NCBI GenBank assembly: GCA_016717285.1
Contig: JADKFU010000005.1
Location: 2,278,501-2,342,500 of the forward strand
Direction: 5' to 3'
Length of the DNA stretch: 64,000 nt
Source of the DNA: Chitinophagaceae bacterium
GTDB taxonomy: Bacteria; Bacteroidota; Bacteroidia; Chitinophagales; UBA10324
This document shows positions 18,397 through 28,500 of this stretch, piece after piece; the stretch's first letter is position 1; each line of letters opens with the position of its first letter. The translations under genes were made by a program, and so were the position numbers. The notes below the pieces were generated by a model. That model saw only the letters and a program-made list of their open reading frames with translations, ran no database searches and was not told the origin of the DNA.

Positions 18397-19854
18397 ATGC
18401 GCAATATTGAGCCACGCAAAGAATTAATGTATGCTTCCGCTATTCTTTGTGTGAGTATTATTTTGTTATGGCTATATAAAATTCCTGTCCTGGGAATCAC
18501 TTATTTCTGGGATGAAGGTTGGTCCTACGGTGTCGCGATTTACAAAATGTCTGAACGCATACCCAGTTTGCTGCCAGCTTCTCTTCCGCCTGAATTATCG
18601 CGTGGACATCCGTTAATGTATTATTTCATCAATGCGCTGGTAGCAAAGACTTTTGGCTTTTCTCCTTCAGTGATGCATTTATTTTCATTACTGATAGCTA
18701 CCGTTTTTCTCATTGTATTTTTTTTAATGTTACTGCGATTCACAAATCCCACATTCGCGCTCCTTGGTTCTCTGCTCATAATGACGCAGGAAGCATTCAT
18801 TGCGCAATCATCACTTATGCTACCGGAAATTTTCATTTCGTTACTGGTGATGACGACCATTTATTTCCTGATCACAGATCATATTTTGTGGTATATCGTT
18901 TCCGCAACCATGCTGGTTTTGACGAAAGAATCAGGTCTCGTTGTCGCAGCTTCTGCCAGCCTGATTTATTTTTCACATCTGATCAGGCAATACTTAATAA
19001 AGCATCATACATTTTCAAAATTGATAAAAGGCAGCCTGCTTTTATTCCTTCCGATAATAACAGGTCTTACCTTTTATGCGATCCAGAAAGCCACTTTCGG
19101 ATGGTTCCTTTTTCCGTTACATGTTCAGATGGCAAGCTTCAGCCAGGAAGCAATTACAAATCATTTGATGGTCATTTGGCAATTTGTTTTTTGGGGTTAC
19201 GGAAGGAAGAACCTTTTTGTAATGCTGGTAATAATGTGCTTTCTCGCATTGCTGTCCGCTTTGTATCAGAGAAAGAAATTCAACAATACTATTTGGAAAC
19301 TGACTGCGATGTTATTAATTGTATTCAGTTGCTACACACTATTCTCTGCTATCAATTACATCTCCTTGCGCTACCTGATGCCGCTCATTGCCATATTTAT
19401 TTTCCTGCTGACGGTCTGGGGATATCAGCTTTCTAAAGTCGGATATCGTTTAATAGGTTTTCTGATGTTGGTTTCAATCGGACTTGCTTTGTTTCATGAT
19501 TTTACAAACGAACCTTCATGGATTGATGATGTTTCCATAAACTATGCAGACAACATTTTAGTGCAACAATCTGCAATCCATTTTATGGAAAACAGCGCGC
19601 CAAAGTCAGAAACTATTTGCACAAACTATACACTCTATTTTTTGTTAACGCACCCTGAACTTTCTGCACTTCAAGGACCTGCCTTTTCAAATGTATTCCG
19701 TGATACCCTGATTGATGATGCTGACTTTTACATCTTCTGCAATTATCCTCTTGTAGAGAGTTATTATGATGCGGTTAAGTCAAATGATGAATTCCATTCG
19801 ATAAATAAAATTGAAAAGGGTAATGCCTGGTGTGAAATTTTTGCACGAAAATGA
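18397..19854 (+). CDS. GT-C (PMT/ArnT-like) membrane glycosyltransferase
   Basis: 485 residues with about 10-12 hydrophobic membrane spans. The acidic motif FWDEGWSYGVAIYKM in the first extracytoplasmic loop (about residue 35) is typical of the GT39/ArnT/DUF2029 superfamily, which uses lipid-linked sugar donors in the membrane. A later RGHPLMYYFINAL motif also fits. A short soluble tail of about 90 residues ends the protein, smaller than the periplasmic domain of ArnT. The acceptor is unknown; it could glycosylate lipid or protein. Confidence 0.82.
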   Translation: MRNIEPRKELMYASAILCVSIILLWLYKIPVLGITYFWDEGWSYGVAIYKMSERIPSLLPASLPPELSRGHPLMYYFINALVAKTFGFSPSVMHLFSLLIATVFLIVFFLMLLRFTNPTFALLGSLLIMTQEAFIAQSSLMLPEIFISLLVMTTIYFLITDHILWYIVSATMLVLTKESGLVVAASASLIYFSHLIRQYLIKHHTFSKLIKGSLLLFLPIITGLTFYAIQKATFGWFLFPLHVQMASFSQEAITNHLMVIWQFVFWGYGRKNLFVMLVIMCFLALLSALYQRKKFNNTIWKLTAMLLIVFSCYTLFSAINYISLRYLMPLIAIFIFLLTVWGYQLSKVGYRLIGFLMLVSIGLALFHDFTNEPSWIDDVSINYADNILVQQSAIHFMENSAPKSETICTNYTLYFLLTHPELSALQGPAFSNVFRDTLIDDADFYIFCNYPLVESYYDAVKSNDEFHSINKIEKGNAWCEIFARK

Positions 19855-20050
19855 ATTATTACATTTTGAGTATTGTAATGCATTTCTTATGGGTCAATTC
19901 AATTTTGGAATCAGGGTTTTAATTACCACTTTCTTCAGGTAACTTTGCCGGTATTCAACCTGAGCTGAAAATTTCAACATCAGCATTCATTTTAGTGAAA
20001 CGAAGCTTTTGCTTTGTTCCATTTTTTTAACACATTCAATAACCATTTAT

Positions 20051-21274
20051 ATGATTGGAACAGCAAAAATCAACCACATTGAACTCGAAGAAAAATACGG
20101 CGCGCACAATTATCATCCATTGCCTGTTGTGCTTGCAAAAGGAAAAGGTGTATTCGTGTGGGATACCGATGGTAAACGGTACTTCGATTTTCTTTCCGCT
20201 TATTCAGCAGTCAACCAGGGACATTGCCATCCGCGCATTATTGAAGCACTGACAGAACAGGCACAACAACTCACACTTACCTCCAGGGCATTTTATAATA
20301 ATGCGCTGGGTGAATATGAACAATACATTACTACTATGTTTGGCTACGACAAGGTGATGCCTGTAAATTCCGGTGCTGAAGCAGTAGAAACCGCACTCAA
20401 ACTTTGTCGCAAGTGGGGACATAAAGTAAAAGGCATTCCTGAAGGAACAGCGAAAATCATTGTCTGTTCTGAAAACTTTCATGGCAGAACAATCGGAATT
20501 ATTTCCTTCTCGAGTGATGGACCTTCTAAAGATGGATTCGGTCCGTTGCTGCAGGGCTTTATTACCGTTGAATACAATAATCTTCCCGCATTAAAGGAAG
20601 CACTGGAAGATCCTGCTGTAGCTGGTTTTTTAGTGGAACCTATTCAGGGAGAAGCCGGTGTTCATGTGCCTGACGACGGATATTTAGCGAATGCTTTCAA
20701 TTTGTGCAAAGAAAAAAATGTGCTGTTTCTCGGAGATGAAATTCAAACAGGACTCGCACGCACAGGCAGAATGCTTTGCTGTGAATACGAAGCCGTTCGA
20801 CCTGATATTTTAATTTTAGGCAAAGCGCTTTCAGGTGGCGTTTTGCCCGTTTCCGCGGTATTAGCTGATGATGAAATTATGCTGACCATCAAACCCGGAG
20901 AGCATGGTTCTACCTATGGTGGAAATCCATTGGCGTGCAAAGTGGCTATTGCAGCATTGGATGTTTTGAAAGAAGAAGAGTTAGCGGAGAATGCATTTAT
21001 CCTTGGGAACCTTCTTAGAAAAGAACTTAATAATATAGATTCAGGTGTAATAAAACTTGTGCGCGGAAAAGGATTGCTGAATGCCATTGTAGTACAACCC
21101 AAAGAAGGGAAAGAAGCATGGGACCTCTGCCTCGCACTAAAGGAAAACGGATTGCTTGCCAAACCCACTCATGGAGATAAGATAAGATTTGCTCCGCCGT
21201 TGGTAATTACTGAAGAGCAATTGATGGAGTGCGTGGAGATTATAAGGGCGACGGTAGCGGAGTTTGAAGGATGA
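20051..21274 (+). CDS. rocD: Ornithine aminotransferase
   Basis: 407 residues from the ATG at 20051. The longer frame from 20009 adds 14 hydrophobic residues not seen in the family. Class III PLP enzyme that converts ornithine and 2-oxoglutarate to glutamate semialdehyde. Signature features: [19 protein letters not shown] start, [51 protein letters not shown] and Schiff-base lysine K258 in [10 protein letters not shown]. Fits arginine and ornithine use feeding proline or glutamate. Stand-alone gene; a TAACTTTG box sits at 19940-19947 upstream. Confidence 0.97.
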   Translation: MIGTAKINHIELEEKYGAHNYHPLPVVLAKGKGVFVWDTDGKRYFDFLSAYSAVNQGHCHPRIIEALTEQAQQLTLTSRAFYNNALGEYEQYITTMFGYDKVMPVNSGAEAVETALKLCRKWGHKVKGIPEGTAKIIVCSENFHGRTIGIISFSSDGPSKDGFGPLLQGFITVEYNNLPALKEALEDPAVAGFLVEPIQGEAGVHVPDDGYLANAFNLCKEKNVLFLGDEIQTGLARTGRMLCCEYEAVRPDILILGKALSGGVLPVSAVLADDEIMLTIKPGEHGSTYGGNPLACKVAIAALDVLKEEELAENAFILGNLLRKELNNIDSGVIKLVRGKGLLNAIVVQPKEGKEAWDLCLALKENGLLAKPTHGDKIRFAPPLVITEEQLMECVEIIRATVAEFEG

Positions 21275-21278
21275 AGTG

Positions 21279-21508
21279 CGGATGTGCCGATTAAATTGAT
21301 GTGCCGATATGCCGATGGAGTTGATAGGATGATGTTCTGATAAAATGGAAGCGAAATGTGTGAAGTGATAATGAAGAAATGAAATGATCCTCAGATAAAT
21401 CAACTTAACGACATGCTCACCAATTCCGCCAGTTACAATCGAATATTGACTCTCCACTAGCGACTTTTACTAAGGACTAACTTCTATCGACTTTTTACTC
21501 ACTACTCA
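21279..21508. repeat. Short-repeat spacer with stop-rich tail, copy 3
   Basis: Between the convergent rocD and the gene ending at 21509. First come overlapping repeats of GATGTGCCGAT and ATGCCGAT (21281-21316), then from about 21458 the ACTAAGGACTAAC / CTCACTACTCACTACT vocabulary, ending at the stop of the minus-strand gene. Confidence 0.6.
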
Positions 21509-21913
21509 CTACTTAATCATCACTCCCCTCTTCCCCATCATCGGAATCTCCGTAAAATTATTTTCAACAATACTTTCTGTTACAAAAACATAACGCTTGT
21601 CGAAGAGTGTTCCTTCATACCAGAAGCTAACCCAAAATTCATTGGTGATGCCAAAGAGGCGTTTATCGATCCATTCAACTTTAACATATTCATTAGCACT
21701 GATCTTTTCGAAAAACTGCCGTAAGGTGCTGGTCTTAATGTTTTTTCCATCCAGACTGCCATAACCCTGTGAACTGATCAGCACACCATCAATCTGTTGC
21801 GCTTTCATGTTGAGCAGGTAAACATTCCATTCTTCCATTCCCGTTTCGTTTATTTCAGGAACTACCGCAACTGCAACATCCTGCACTCTCTCAATCTGAA
21901 TATCTTTTATCAT
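21509..21913 (-). CDS. Conserved Bacteroidota hypothetical protein
   Basis: 134 residues from the ATG at 21913, where conserved-looking sequence begins (MIKDIQIERVQDVAVAVVPE). An in-frame ATG at 21985 overlaps the upstream stop as TAATG and would add 24 residues, so a coupled longer form is possible. Content: mixed alpha/beta, with WNVYLLNMKAQQIDGVLISSQGYG and LFGITNEFWVSFWYEG. No signal peptide. It follows the lipB and serine hydrolase genes on the same strand, so it is probably the last gene of that operon. I do not know its function. Confidence 0.82.
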   Translation of the reverse strand: MIKDIQIERVQDVAVAVVPEINETGMEEWNVYLLNMKAQQIDGVLISSQGYGSLDGKNIKTSTLRQFFEKISANEYVKVEWIDKRLFGITNEFWVSFWYEGTLFDKRYVFVTESIVENNFTEIPMMGKRGVMIK

Positions 21914-21984
21914 AGTTTTAGATTCTGGCAACAAAATTACATTTCCATTTTCAGAACAGTTCCGGATACGGTTTGTAAAATGCA

Positions 21985-23118
21985 TTACAAATCTGCCACT
22001 GCCCAATCTACCATGTCATACACTTCCTGGTAAGCATTCAGCATTTTTGGTCCGCGCTGGTGTCCCAGCCTTACAATTACCATGTGCTTATCAGGAATAC
22101 AAATAATCCATTGTCCGTTGAGTCCGCGGGCGTAAAAAATATTGCCACGTTCAGGCATCAGCCACCATTGATAGCCATAATAATTGGTTGCTGCTCCGGT
22201 TTCATCCGGCAACCCGACAGGCAGCAAAGATTGTTTAACATAGGCAGCAGGAACCAACTGCTTACCACGCCAGTTACCCTCATGTAAATACAAATCACCA
22301 ATGCGTGCAAAATCACGTGCATTGGTATTAAAGCAGCAATACGCCTTTTCAATTCCACCTTCGTGATCAAGCGACCAGAGCGCATCGTGTTCAGCACCCA
22401 TCGGTTTCCATAATTTTTCAGACGCATATTCACTCATTGATTTCCCGGTAGCAGCTTTTAATACCAATGATAATAATTGCGTATCACCACTCCTATACCT
22501 ATAATCTTTGCCCGGACTTCCCTTCAACTTCAATGATGTTACTTGTCCATAAAGGTCAGTTCCGTAATAACCCTTTGTAGTTTGCGACATCAATCCTGAA
22601 TAACTTTCATCCCAATCGGAATTGCTGCTCATCATAAGCAGTTCACGAATAGTGATAACATTCATTTTGGGATCCTTAAAATCTTTGATATAATTCCCGA
22701 TCGGATCATCCAGTGATTTAATGCTGCCATCATCCAATGCAATACCCGTTAAAATACCGATGATAGATTTAGAGCAGGAAAATGAATTCGATAATGAATG
22801 ATCATTATAACCTTCCCAATATTCTTCAAAGCAGATCGAATCATTTCTTATAACAACAAAAGCAACACTCTTAATCGAATCCAGTTCCCGTTGAAGTGCT
22901 TTAGAAGGCTTTATCGTATTATAATTCCTGGACAGCGGCCATGGTTGCGGCATACCTGCTTTAACTGTACGGTTAGAAAATAACTTGTAATCGTCGATAT
23001 CTACATAATTGTACAGAATTGCTTTGTAGAGATAATTATTTCCTGTTATAGTAGTGATGCAAAAAACAATCGCTTCCAACGCCACCAAAGAAATAATAAT
23101 CCATTTCCACTTCTTCAT
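21985..23118 (-). CDS. Class C beta-lactamase-like serine hydrolase
   Basis: 377 residues with an N-terminal membrane or signal segment (WIIISLVALEAIVFCITT). Beta-lactamase (PF00144) fold: SxxK nucleophile in FSCSKSIIG, the YxN-like position as YRSGDTQL and a C-terminal GLNGQWI. Enzymes of this family include esterases, D-aminopeptidases and penicillin-binding-like proteins; antibiotic resistance should not be assumed. Its ATG overlaps the lipB stop by 4 bases (ATGA), so translation is coupled. Confidence 0.9.
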   Translation of the reverse strand: MKKWKWIIISLVALEAIVFCITTITGNNYLYKAILYNYVDIDDYKLFSNRTVKAGMPQPWPLSRNYNTIKPSKALQRELDSIKSVAFVVIRNDSICFEEYWEGYNDHSLSNSFSCSKSIIGILTGIALDDGSIKSLDDPIGNYIKDFKDPKMNVITIRELLMMSSNSDWDESYSGLMSQTTKGYYGTDLYGQVTSLKLKGSPGKDYRYRSGDTQLLSLVLKAATGKSMSEYASEKLWKPMGAEHDALWSLDHEGGIEKAYCCFNTNARDFARIGDLYLHEGNWRGKQLVPAAYVKQSLLPVGLPDETGAATNYYGYQWWLMPERGNIFYARGLNGQWIICIPDKHMVIVRLGHQRGPKMLNAYQEVYDMVDWAVADL

Positions 23119-23876
23119 TCGTCTTCATTAAATAAATGAGCGTTGAACAATGTTGCAAAATTTGCTTTCAAATTGCTTTTAACTTCTTCCATATCCAGTG
23201 GTCTACCCAATTCTTTCTGCATGGAAGTAACACTCTTATCGGTAATGCCGCAAGGAATAATGTAATTGAACAGACTCAGATCCGTGTTAACATTAAATGC
23301 AAATCCATGCATGGTAACCCAACGACTGCAACGAACACCAATGGCGCAAATCTTTCGCGCCCTTGACGGACTTTCCGGCTCCAGCCACACGCCTGTTTCA
23401 CCTTTTGAGCGTCCGGCTTCAATGCCATAGGTTCTCAAAGTGAGTATAACAGATTCTTCCAATAGCCGCAGGTATTTTCCGATGTCTGTAAAAAAATAAT
23501 CGAGGTCAATAATAGGGTAGCCGACAATTTGCCCGGGACCATGATACGTGATATCACCACCGCGATTGATTTTGAAAAATGAAATATTCCGTTCGCGCAA
23601 TCCTTCCTCATTGATAAGAAGATTTTTCATGGAACCGCTTTTCCCAAGTGTAAATACATGCGGATGCTCGCAAAAAAGAAGGTAATGTTTGGGTTGGTAG
23701 CTTGCATCCGGATTTTTGCGTTGTTCAATTTTCCGGTTGATAATGCCGGAAAACAAATTTTCCTGGTAGTCCCAGGCTGCCTGGTATTCAATGCGGCCCA
23801 GATCGCGAAACTGAATAACCTGCTTCGCGGCTGTTTCAGTTTTTATGGCATCCATTACTGCTTCTTTACTTTCCAT
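23115..23876 (-). CDS. lipB: Octanoyltransferase, lipoate biosynthesis
   Basis: 253 residues. Transfers octanoyl from acyl carrier protein to lipoyl domains, the first step of lipoate synthesis. Motifs: HYLLFCEHPHVFTLGKSG, RGGDITYHGPGQIVGYPI, catalytic Lys in ARKICAIGV and catalytic Cys in PCGITDKSVTSM. The first ~20 residues are variable, so a start at the second Met (residue 8) is possible. It is the lead gene of an overlapping unit with a serine hydrolase and a hypothetical protein; no lipA is seen nearby. Confidence 0.96.
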   Translation of the reverse strand: MESKEAVMDAIKTETAAKQVIQFRDLGRIEYQAAWDYQENLFSGIINRKIEQRKNPDASYQPKHYLLFCEHPHVFTLGKSGSMKNLLINEEGLRERNISFFKINRGGDITYHGPGQIVGYPIIDLDYFFTDIGKYLRLLEESVILTLRTYGIEAGRSKGETGVWLEPESPSRARKICAIGVRCSRWVTMHGFAFNVNTDLSLFNYIIPCGITDKSVTSMQKELGRPLDMEEVKSNLKANFATLFNAHLFNEDE

Positions 23877-23961
23877 TGGAAATTAGGTTTCGGCGTTAAC
23901 ACGAATTTATAGAAACTGGTTTAGAACCCACTAACATTTAATTAAAGGGTTACAGCTTGCT

Positions 23962-24002
23962 TAAAAAAACATCCCCGCCTGTTTTCATCCTACAAGCGGG
24001 GA
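23962..24002 (-). terminator. Rho-independent terminator of the PGI/PMI gene
   Basis: On the minus strand TCCCCGC (24002-23996) pairs with GCGGGGA (23978-23972) and is followed by a T-run (23969-23963). It sits 24 bases after the isomerase stop codon. Confidence 0.85.
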
Positions 24003-24025
24003 AGTAACCAAATTAAAAACCAATT

Positions 24026-25006
24026 TTAATTCGCCAATTCTGTTTTCAGGTATTCAATCACATTCACTTCTACGGGATCTACTTTTCTGATTTCTGCGAG
24101 AAAGTAGGAAACCCAGTCTCCGAGGTGAATCAGGTACAACGATTTTTCAATGATGCTGTCGCCCTTTGAATACACTTCAATAATGTTAGGTGTGTATTGA
24201 GAGATAATGTTCTTTGCGATATTCATCCGTTGCTGAATTCTTGGATAGTCCGTATCATTTCTTAGCAACACAACAGCATACTTTCCTGGAGCTCTCCATC
24301 CTACCAGTTCATTATGATTCATTTCAGGAATCACATGGTGCCAGCAGAGTACTTTTGAATTTTCGTTCAGTTGCTGGCGCCAGCGCATGGCCACAGCTTC
24401 CATATTGGCAGCACTGTAGATCACAGTCATTTTCTTATTTAACTTTTTAGCAATCGACTTGGCTAATTTCAGGATGCGTTTCTGCTCTTTATCGAGATGT
24501 GAAATAGCCTCTTCAATGCCCACAATAAATCCATTGTCGATGAGATTGTAATACGCCAGGATAAATAATTGCTGCATAAATGAATAGGCCAGGCACGAAC
24601 GCGGTGGCATGCCTCCGGGAATAATGATGTAATCGAGGCCGGCGGTTTTTGCAATCGAGAGCATGGAACCACCTGAGGTAACACAAACGATTTTACAATT
24701 TCTTTTGATGCCGTCTTCCATCGCATGCAATGTTTCTTCTGTATTGCCGGAATAGGAAGATGCGATCAGCAATGTGTGTTCATCAGCAAATTCAGGAAGC
24801 ATGTAATCCTTACAAACAACAAAAGGCAATTTCATCTTTTCAGAAATCAATTCAGCTACAAGATTCGCCCCGATACCGGAACCACCTAAACCCGCCACCA
24901 CCACATTCCTGATTTCCTTGTGCCGTGGTGACAGCTTCACATTTTTTCCGATTTCTATGGCTTCTGCCATCTGTTTTGTAAAATTCGCTATCAGATTATC
25001 CATCAT
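24026..25006 (-). CDS. Bifunctional phosphoglucose/phosphomannose isomerase (SIS fold)
   Basis: 326 residues. SIS domain with VVVAGLGGSGIGANLVAEL and the sugar-phosphate loop SSYSGNTEETL. The second half carries the bacterial PGI/PMI C-terminal domain (HHVIPEMNHNELVGW, catalytic His and Glu). Interconverts fructose-6-phosphate with glucose-6-phosphate and mannose-6-phosphate. MM start, either Met possible. Ends in a clear terminator; divergent from yraN after 33 bases. Confidence 0.93.
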   Translation of the reverse strand: MMDNLIANFTKQMAEAIEIGKNVKLSPRHKEIRNVVVAGLGGSGIGANLVAELISEKMKLPFVVCKDYMLPEFADEHTLLIASSYSGNTEETLHAMEDGIKRNCKIVCVTSGGSMLSIAKTAGLDYIIIPGGMPPRSCLAYSFMQQLFILAYYNLIDNGFIVGIEEAISHLDKEQKRILKLAKSIAKKLNKKMTVIYSAANMEAVAMRWRQQLNENSKVLCWHHVIPEMNHNELVGWRAPGKYAVVLLRNDTDYPRIQQRMNIAKNIISQYTPNIIEVYSKGDSIIEKSLYLIHLGDWVSYFLAEIRKVDPVEVNVIEYLKTELAN

Positions 25007-25039
25007 AATTTTATTAATTTTAGTTACAATTTCAATTCA

Positions 25040-25405
25040 ATGAGTAAACATAATGAATTGGGTGTAAAAGGTGAAATTTTAGCACTCGAATTTCTTGAAA
25101 AAAAAGGGTACACCATGCTGGAAATCAACTGGCGTTTTGAAAAAACAGAAATTGATATCATTGCCCGCTATCAGCAGACACTGGTAATTGTAGAGGTAAA
25201 AACCCGCACCGGTAACCATTTTGGCTTTCCTGAACAGGCAGTGGGTATTGACAAACAACGAAACCTTGCTATTGCAACGGAGGAATATTTGGAAAGGAAT
25301 AACCTGGATATGGATGTGAGATTTGATGTGATTTCCATCACTTTTAAGAATGATCAGCCGGAGATATTTCACATTGAGGATGCGTTTTTTCCGTATGAAT
25401 TATAA
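25040..25405 (+). CDS. yraN: UPF0102 / YraN family endonuclease-like protein
   Basis: 121 residues. Restriction-endonuclease-like fold: GVKGEILALEFLEKKGY start, then the putative active site E-x-D in FEKTEIDIIAR and ExK in VIVEVKTRTG. The family is near-universal and predicted to be a Holliday-junction-type or repair nuclease, but this is not proven. Single gene, divergent from the isomerase. Confidence 0.94.
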   Translation: MSKHNELGVKGEILALEFLEKKGYTMLEINWRFEKTEIDIIARYQQTLVIVEVKTRTGNHFGFPEQAVGIDKQRNLAIATEEYLERNNLDMDVRFDVISITFKNDQPEIFHIEDAFFPYEL

Positions 25406-25521
25406 ATAGGTAACCCTTCCAATTGAACTACTATAAATATTGACAACCACCCTGTAACGTTGCTTACTAAAATCGTTTTTAAACAGGATCTGATTATGAG
25501 TGAAATCCGTGAAAATAAGAT

Positions 25522-25561
25522 CATAAAATAAAACTGCCTCCGTGATACACAGAGGCAGTTT
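25522..25561 (-). terminator. Terminator of the M4 metalloprotease gene
   Basis: Ten-base arms AAACTGCCTC (25531-25540) and GAGGCAGTTT (25552-25561) flank an 11-base loop. On the minus strand the stem is followed by TTTTATTTTA. It lies 24 bases past the stop of the giant protease gene and may also stop yraN transcripts. Confidence 0.85.
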
Positions 25562-25584
25562 CATATTCCGGCAAAAAATCAATT

Positions 25585-28500
25585 TTAATTCACACGTACT
25601 AATTTCTTCCAAAGCAATGTATCTCCAACAGAGAATCTTACCATATACACTCCAGCTTCCACAACTGTAACCGGATAAGTATAAGTGCCGGCTTGCTGAT
25701 TTTTGCCATCAAGTAGGGTTACGATCTTCTGTCCGAGTGAATTCCACAATTCAATATTTACAGATGCAGCTTTCGGCAAAGTGTATTCAATTACTGCCTG
25801 GCTGCTAAACGGATTAGGATAGATATTCACATCAAAATTGTATTGCAGATCATTGATACCAACGTTCAGAATCGTGATGATTTCCGTGGTGGTAATCGTA
25901 CAACCTGAAGCATCTGTTGCAATAAGTGTGACCGTGTAAGTTCCACCAGCTGCATATAAATGAGTCGGATTCTGCTGCGTAGAAGTTCCACCATCTCCGA
26001 ATGTCCAACTCCAGGAGGTTGCGCCTGAAGAGTTACTGTTAAAGGAAACAATATCATTTTCATAAACAATCACCGGTGAATAATTGATTGCCGCAGCAAG
26101 AATTGTCACGGTCACTGTTTGATTCACAGTGTCGCAACCGTCTGTTCCGCAGGCAATCAACTGCACTTCATAATTACCAGTAGCTGTATAAGTATGACAA
26201 GGATCATTTTGTGAGGAAGTGTTGCCGTCTCCAAAAGACCAGGAGACCGAAGTAGCGGTTGCAGGTACAGAATCATTAAAGCAAACCTGTCCTTCACACT
26301 GATATGCTGCATTGAATGAAGAACAGTTATCCTGATCAACATTTACTGTAAGCCAAACGGTATCTACAGGATTATTGGGATCATTGCTGGTAACCACAAC
26401 GTATTCGGTGTAGGTGCCATCCGGAAGGCCTTCACTGTTTACCGTCACATTAATTTCCTGGGAGGTACCTGGACTCAATGTTCCGTTTCCTGTTGGATTC
26501 AGAGAAACCCAATCATTTACCAGCATTGAATTGATCCAGGACATGGTGTTGCCCATTGTTGTGCCGGAGTTATTATCTATCGTCTTATAATCAAATCCAA
26601 GATAAACCAGATGACCATAACCGATACTTTCATATCCCACAACAGTTTCTCCTAAATAAGTGATCAGATCATTTATGGGGGAAGTAAGATTGAGAGAATG
26701 CGAATTTTTTGGTCCGTCCGCTATTTCACTCCCGAGCGATTGTGTTATCGGATGTGTTGTATTTACCACTTGTAAAGTCTGGTTAGTGGCAACAGCACCA
26801 TAAGTACCTGAAAGCAATCCTGTGTTAAACAAGCAGCTTACTTTTGAAGAGCTGGTTCCGCACAAGATCACAGTGCCACCATTATTAATAAAGCTTTGAA
26901 GCGGTATTGAAAAATTCAGGTAATCACTTGGTGTACCAACAGCTTTCGCCATCAGGCACACATTCTTACCCACAAGTGCGGCCGCCAGATCTTCAGCATT
27001 GGTAGTATTTATTTCCTGAATACTGGTTGCTCCCGGATAATAAGTGTTGATCGCGCTGATAGTATTAAAATAAGTTTCAAAAGTCTCCACTCCATAGGTT
27101 ATTGCAAGGATATTTGGCTTGTCACCCTGAAAATTATATTCATGTTCCTGCACATCATATGTTAAATCACCGGCTCCGCTGTTGGTGATGGTAAAAGGCA
27201 ATGTTGCCGTTGAGGTGTTGCAGTTGAGGTTAAAGGTCAGGTTACTCGGATTCACCTTTATAATAGGCGCGGCTTGTACAATAACTGTTTTAATTACAGT
27301 ATCTGATCCTCCGCAATTGGAAGAAATCAATTGAACTGAATAACTGCCAGTGCTGGCAAAAGTGTGCGTAGGATTGGGTGAAACTGAAGTGCCGCCATCA
27401 CCAAAATCCCAGGCGAAATCGATAGGATTGTTGGTGGAATTATCTGCAAAATTTACTGGTGCACCATAAGCCGGATTGCTGCTGCTGAGGGTAAAGTCTG
27501 CAACTGGTGTAACAGTGCCACCAATCACTGAAGTATAGGATGCTGCATAACCGCTGTTTGTTTGTGAGCTGTTAGAGGTCCAGGTAATGAACAGCTTTCC
27601 GGAGGTACCGGTTACAGAAGGATATGGGAATGGAAAACCGGATACACTTAGCAGCAATGGTGCGGATGCATCTACTCCATCATATACTTTCAGGAAATCG
27701 CTGTTGGCCTGAGAAGCAAATGCAGAAAAATTAAGTGTGATGCTTCCCGCGCAGGGTGGTGAAATCAGCATGGTGCAATTCTCATTGTTCTGATAGTTTC
27801 CCAATGGTCCACCGGTATCGTAAAAAGTTCCGCTCGTAAGTGACACTGTTGGAAGATCGCATACATTAAACTCAGGATCAACAGTAATATAATCAGGTTT
27901 CACAATGGTGTGCGTTCCAAAAGCATTGGTGACTTTCAGTGTTACATCAAACGTTCCCACCTCGTTGTATACAATGCCTGTAGGATTTTGCGCTGTGGAA
28001 GTTGCCGGAATTCCACCTTCAAACTGCCATTCCCAGGATGTTGGAACATTCACGCTGAGATCAAAATAATTAACAACACCACCGAAATTAACATTAGTAA
28101 CGTCGGAAGTAAAATCAGCAACAGGTGCTACACTGGACGGCTCAAAAATTACAGAGTAGTCTTCCGTTTGACCGAATTGCGATGAATAACAGGAGCCGGA
28201 AATAGTGTTCACGTTTTTATCGTCCGTAATCCGCATCCGCAAAGGCACATTTAATACAGCACTTGTTGGTGTATAAATGATGCCGCCATGAATATCAATT
28301 ACGGCATTGTCCTGATAGATCAGCTCATTGGTTTCATTAAAAACACCATCACCGTTGTAATCAAGCCAGACGCGAAGGTCCTCACTTTTACCGGGTCCGG
28401 TATTGATTGTTAGTTGAACAGGATCACCTGCAACAAGGTGTGTAAAATCAGAACAGGAGAAATCCTGATATCCTTCCGGGCTACTGCCAACACTGATATT

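Noticed and set aside
21985..23118. Antibiotic-resistance beta-lactamase
   Set aside because: The fold is shared by many esterases and peptidases; the second motif is YRS rather than YxN, and the gene is coupled to lipB.
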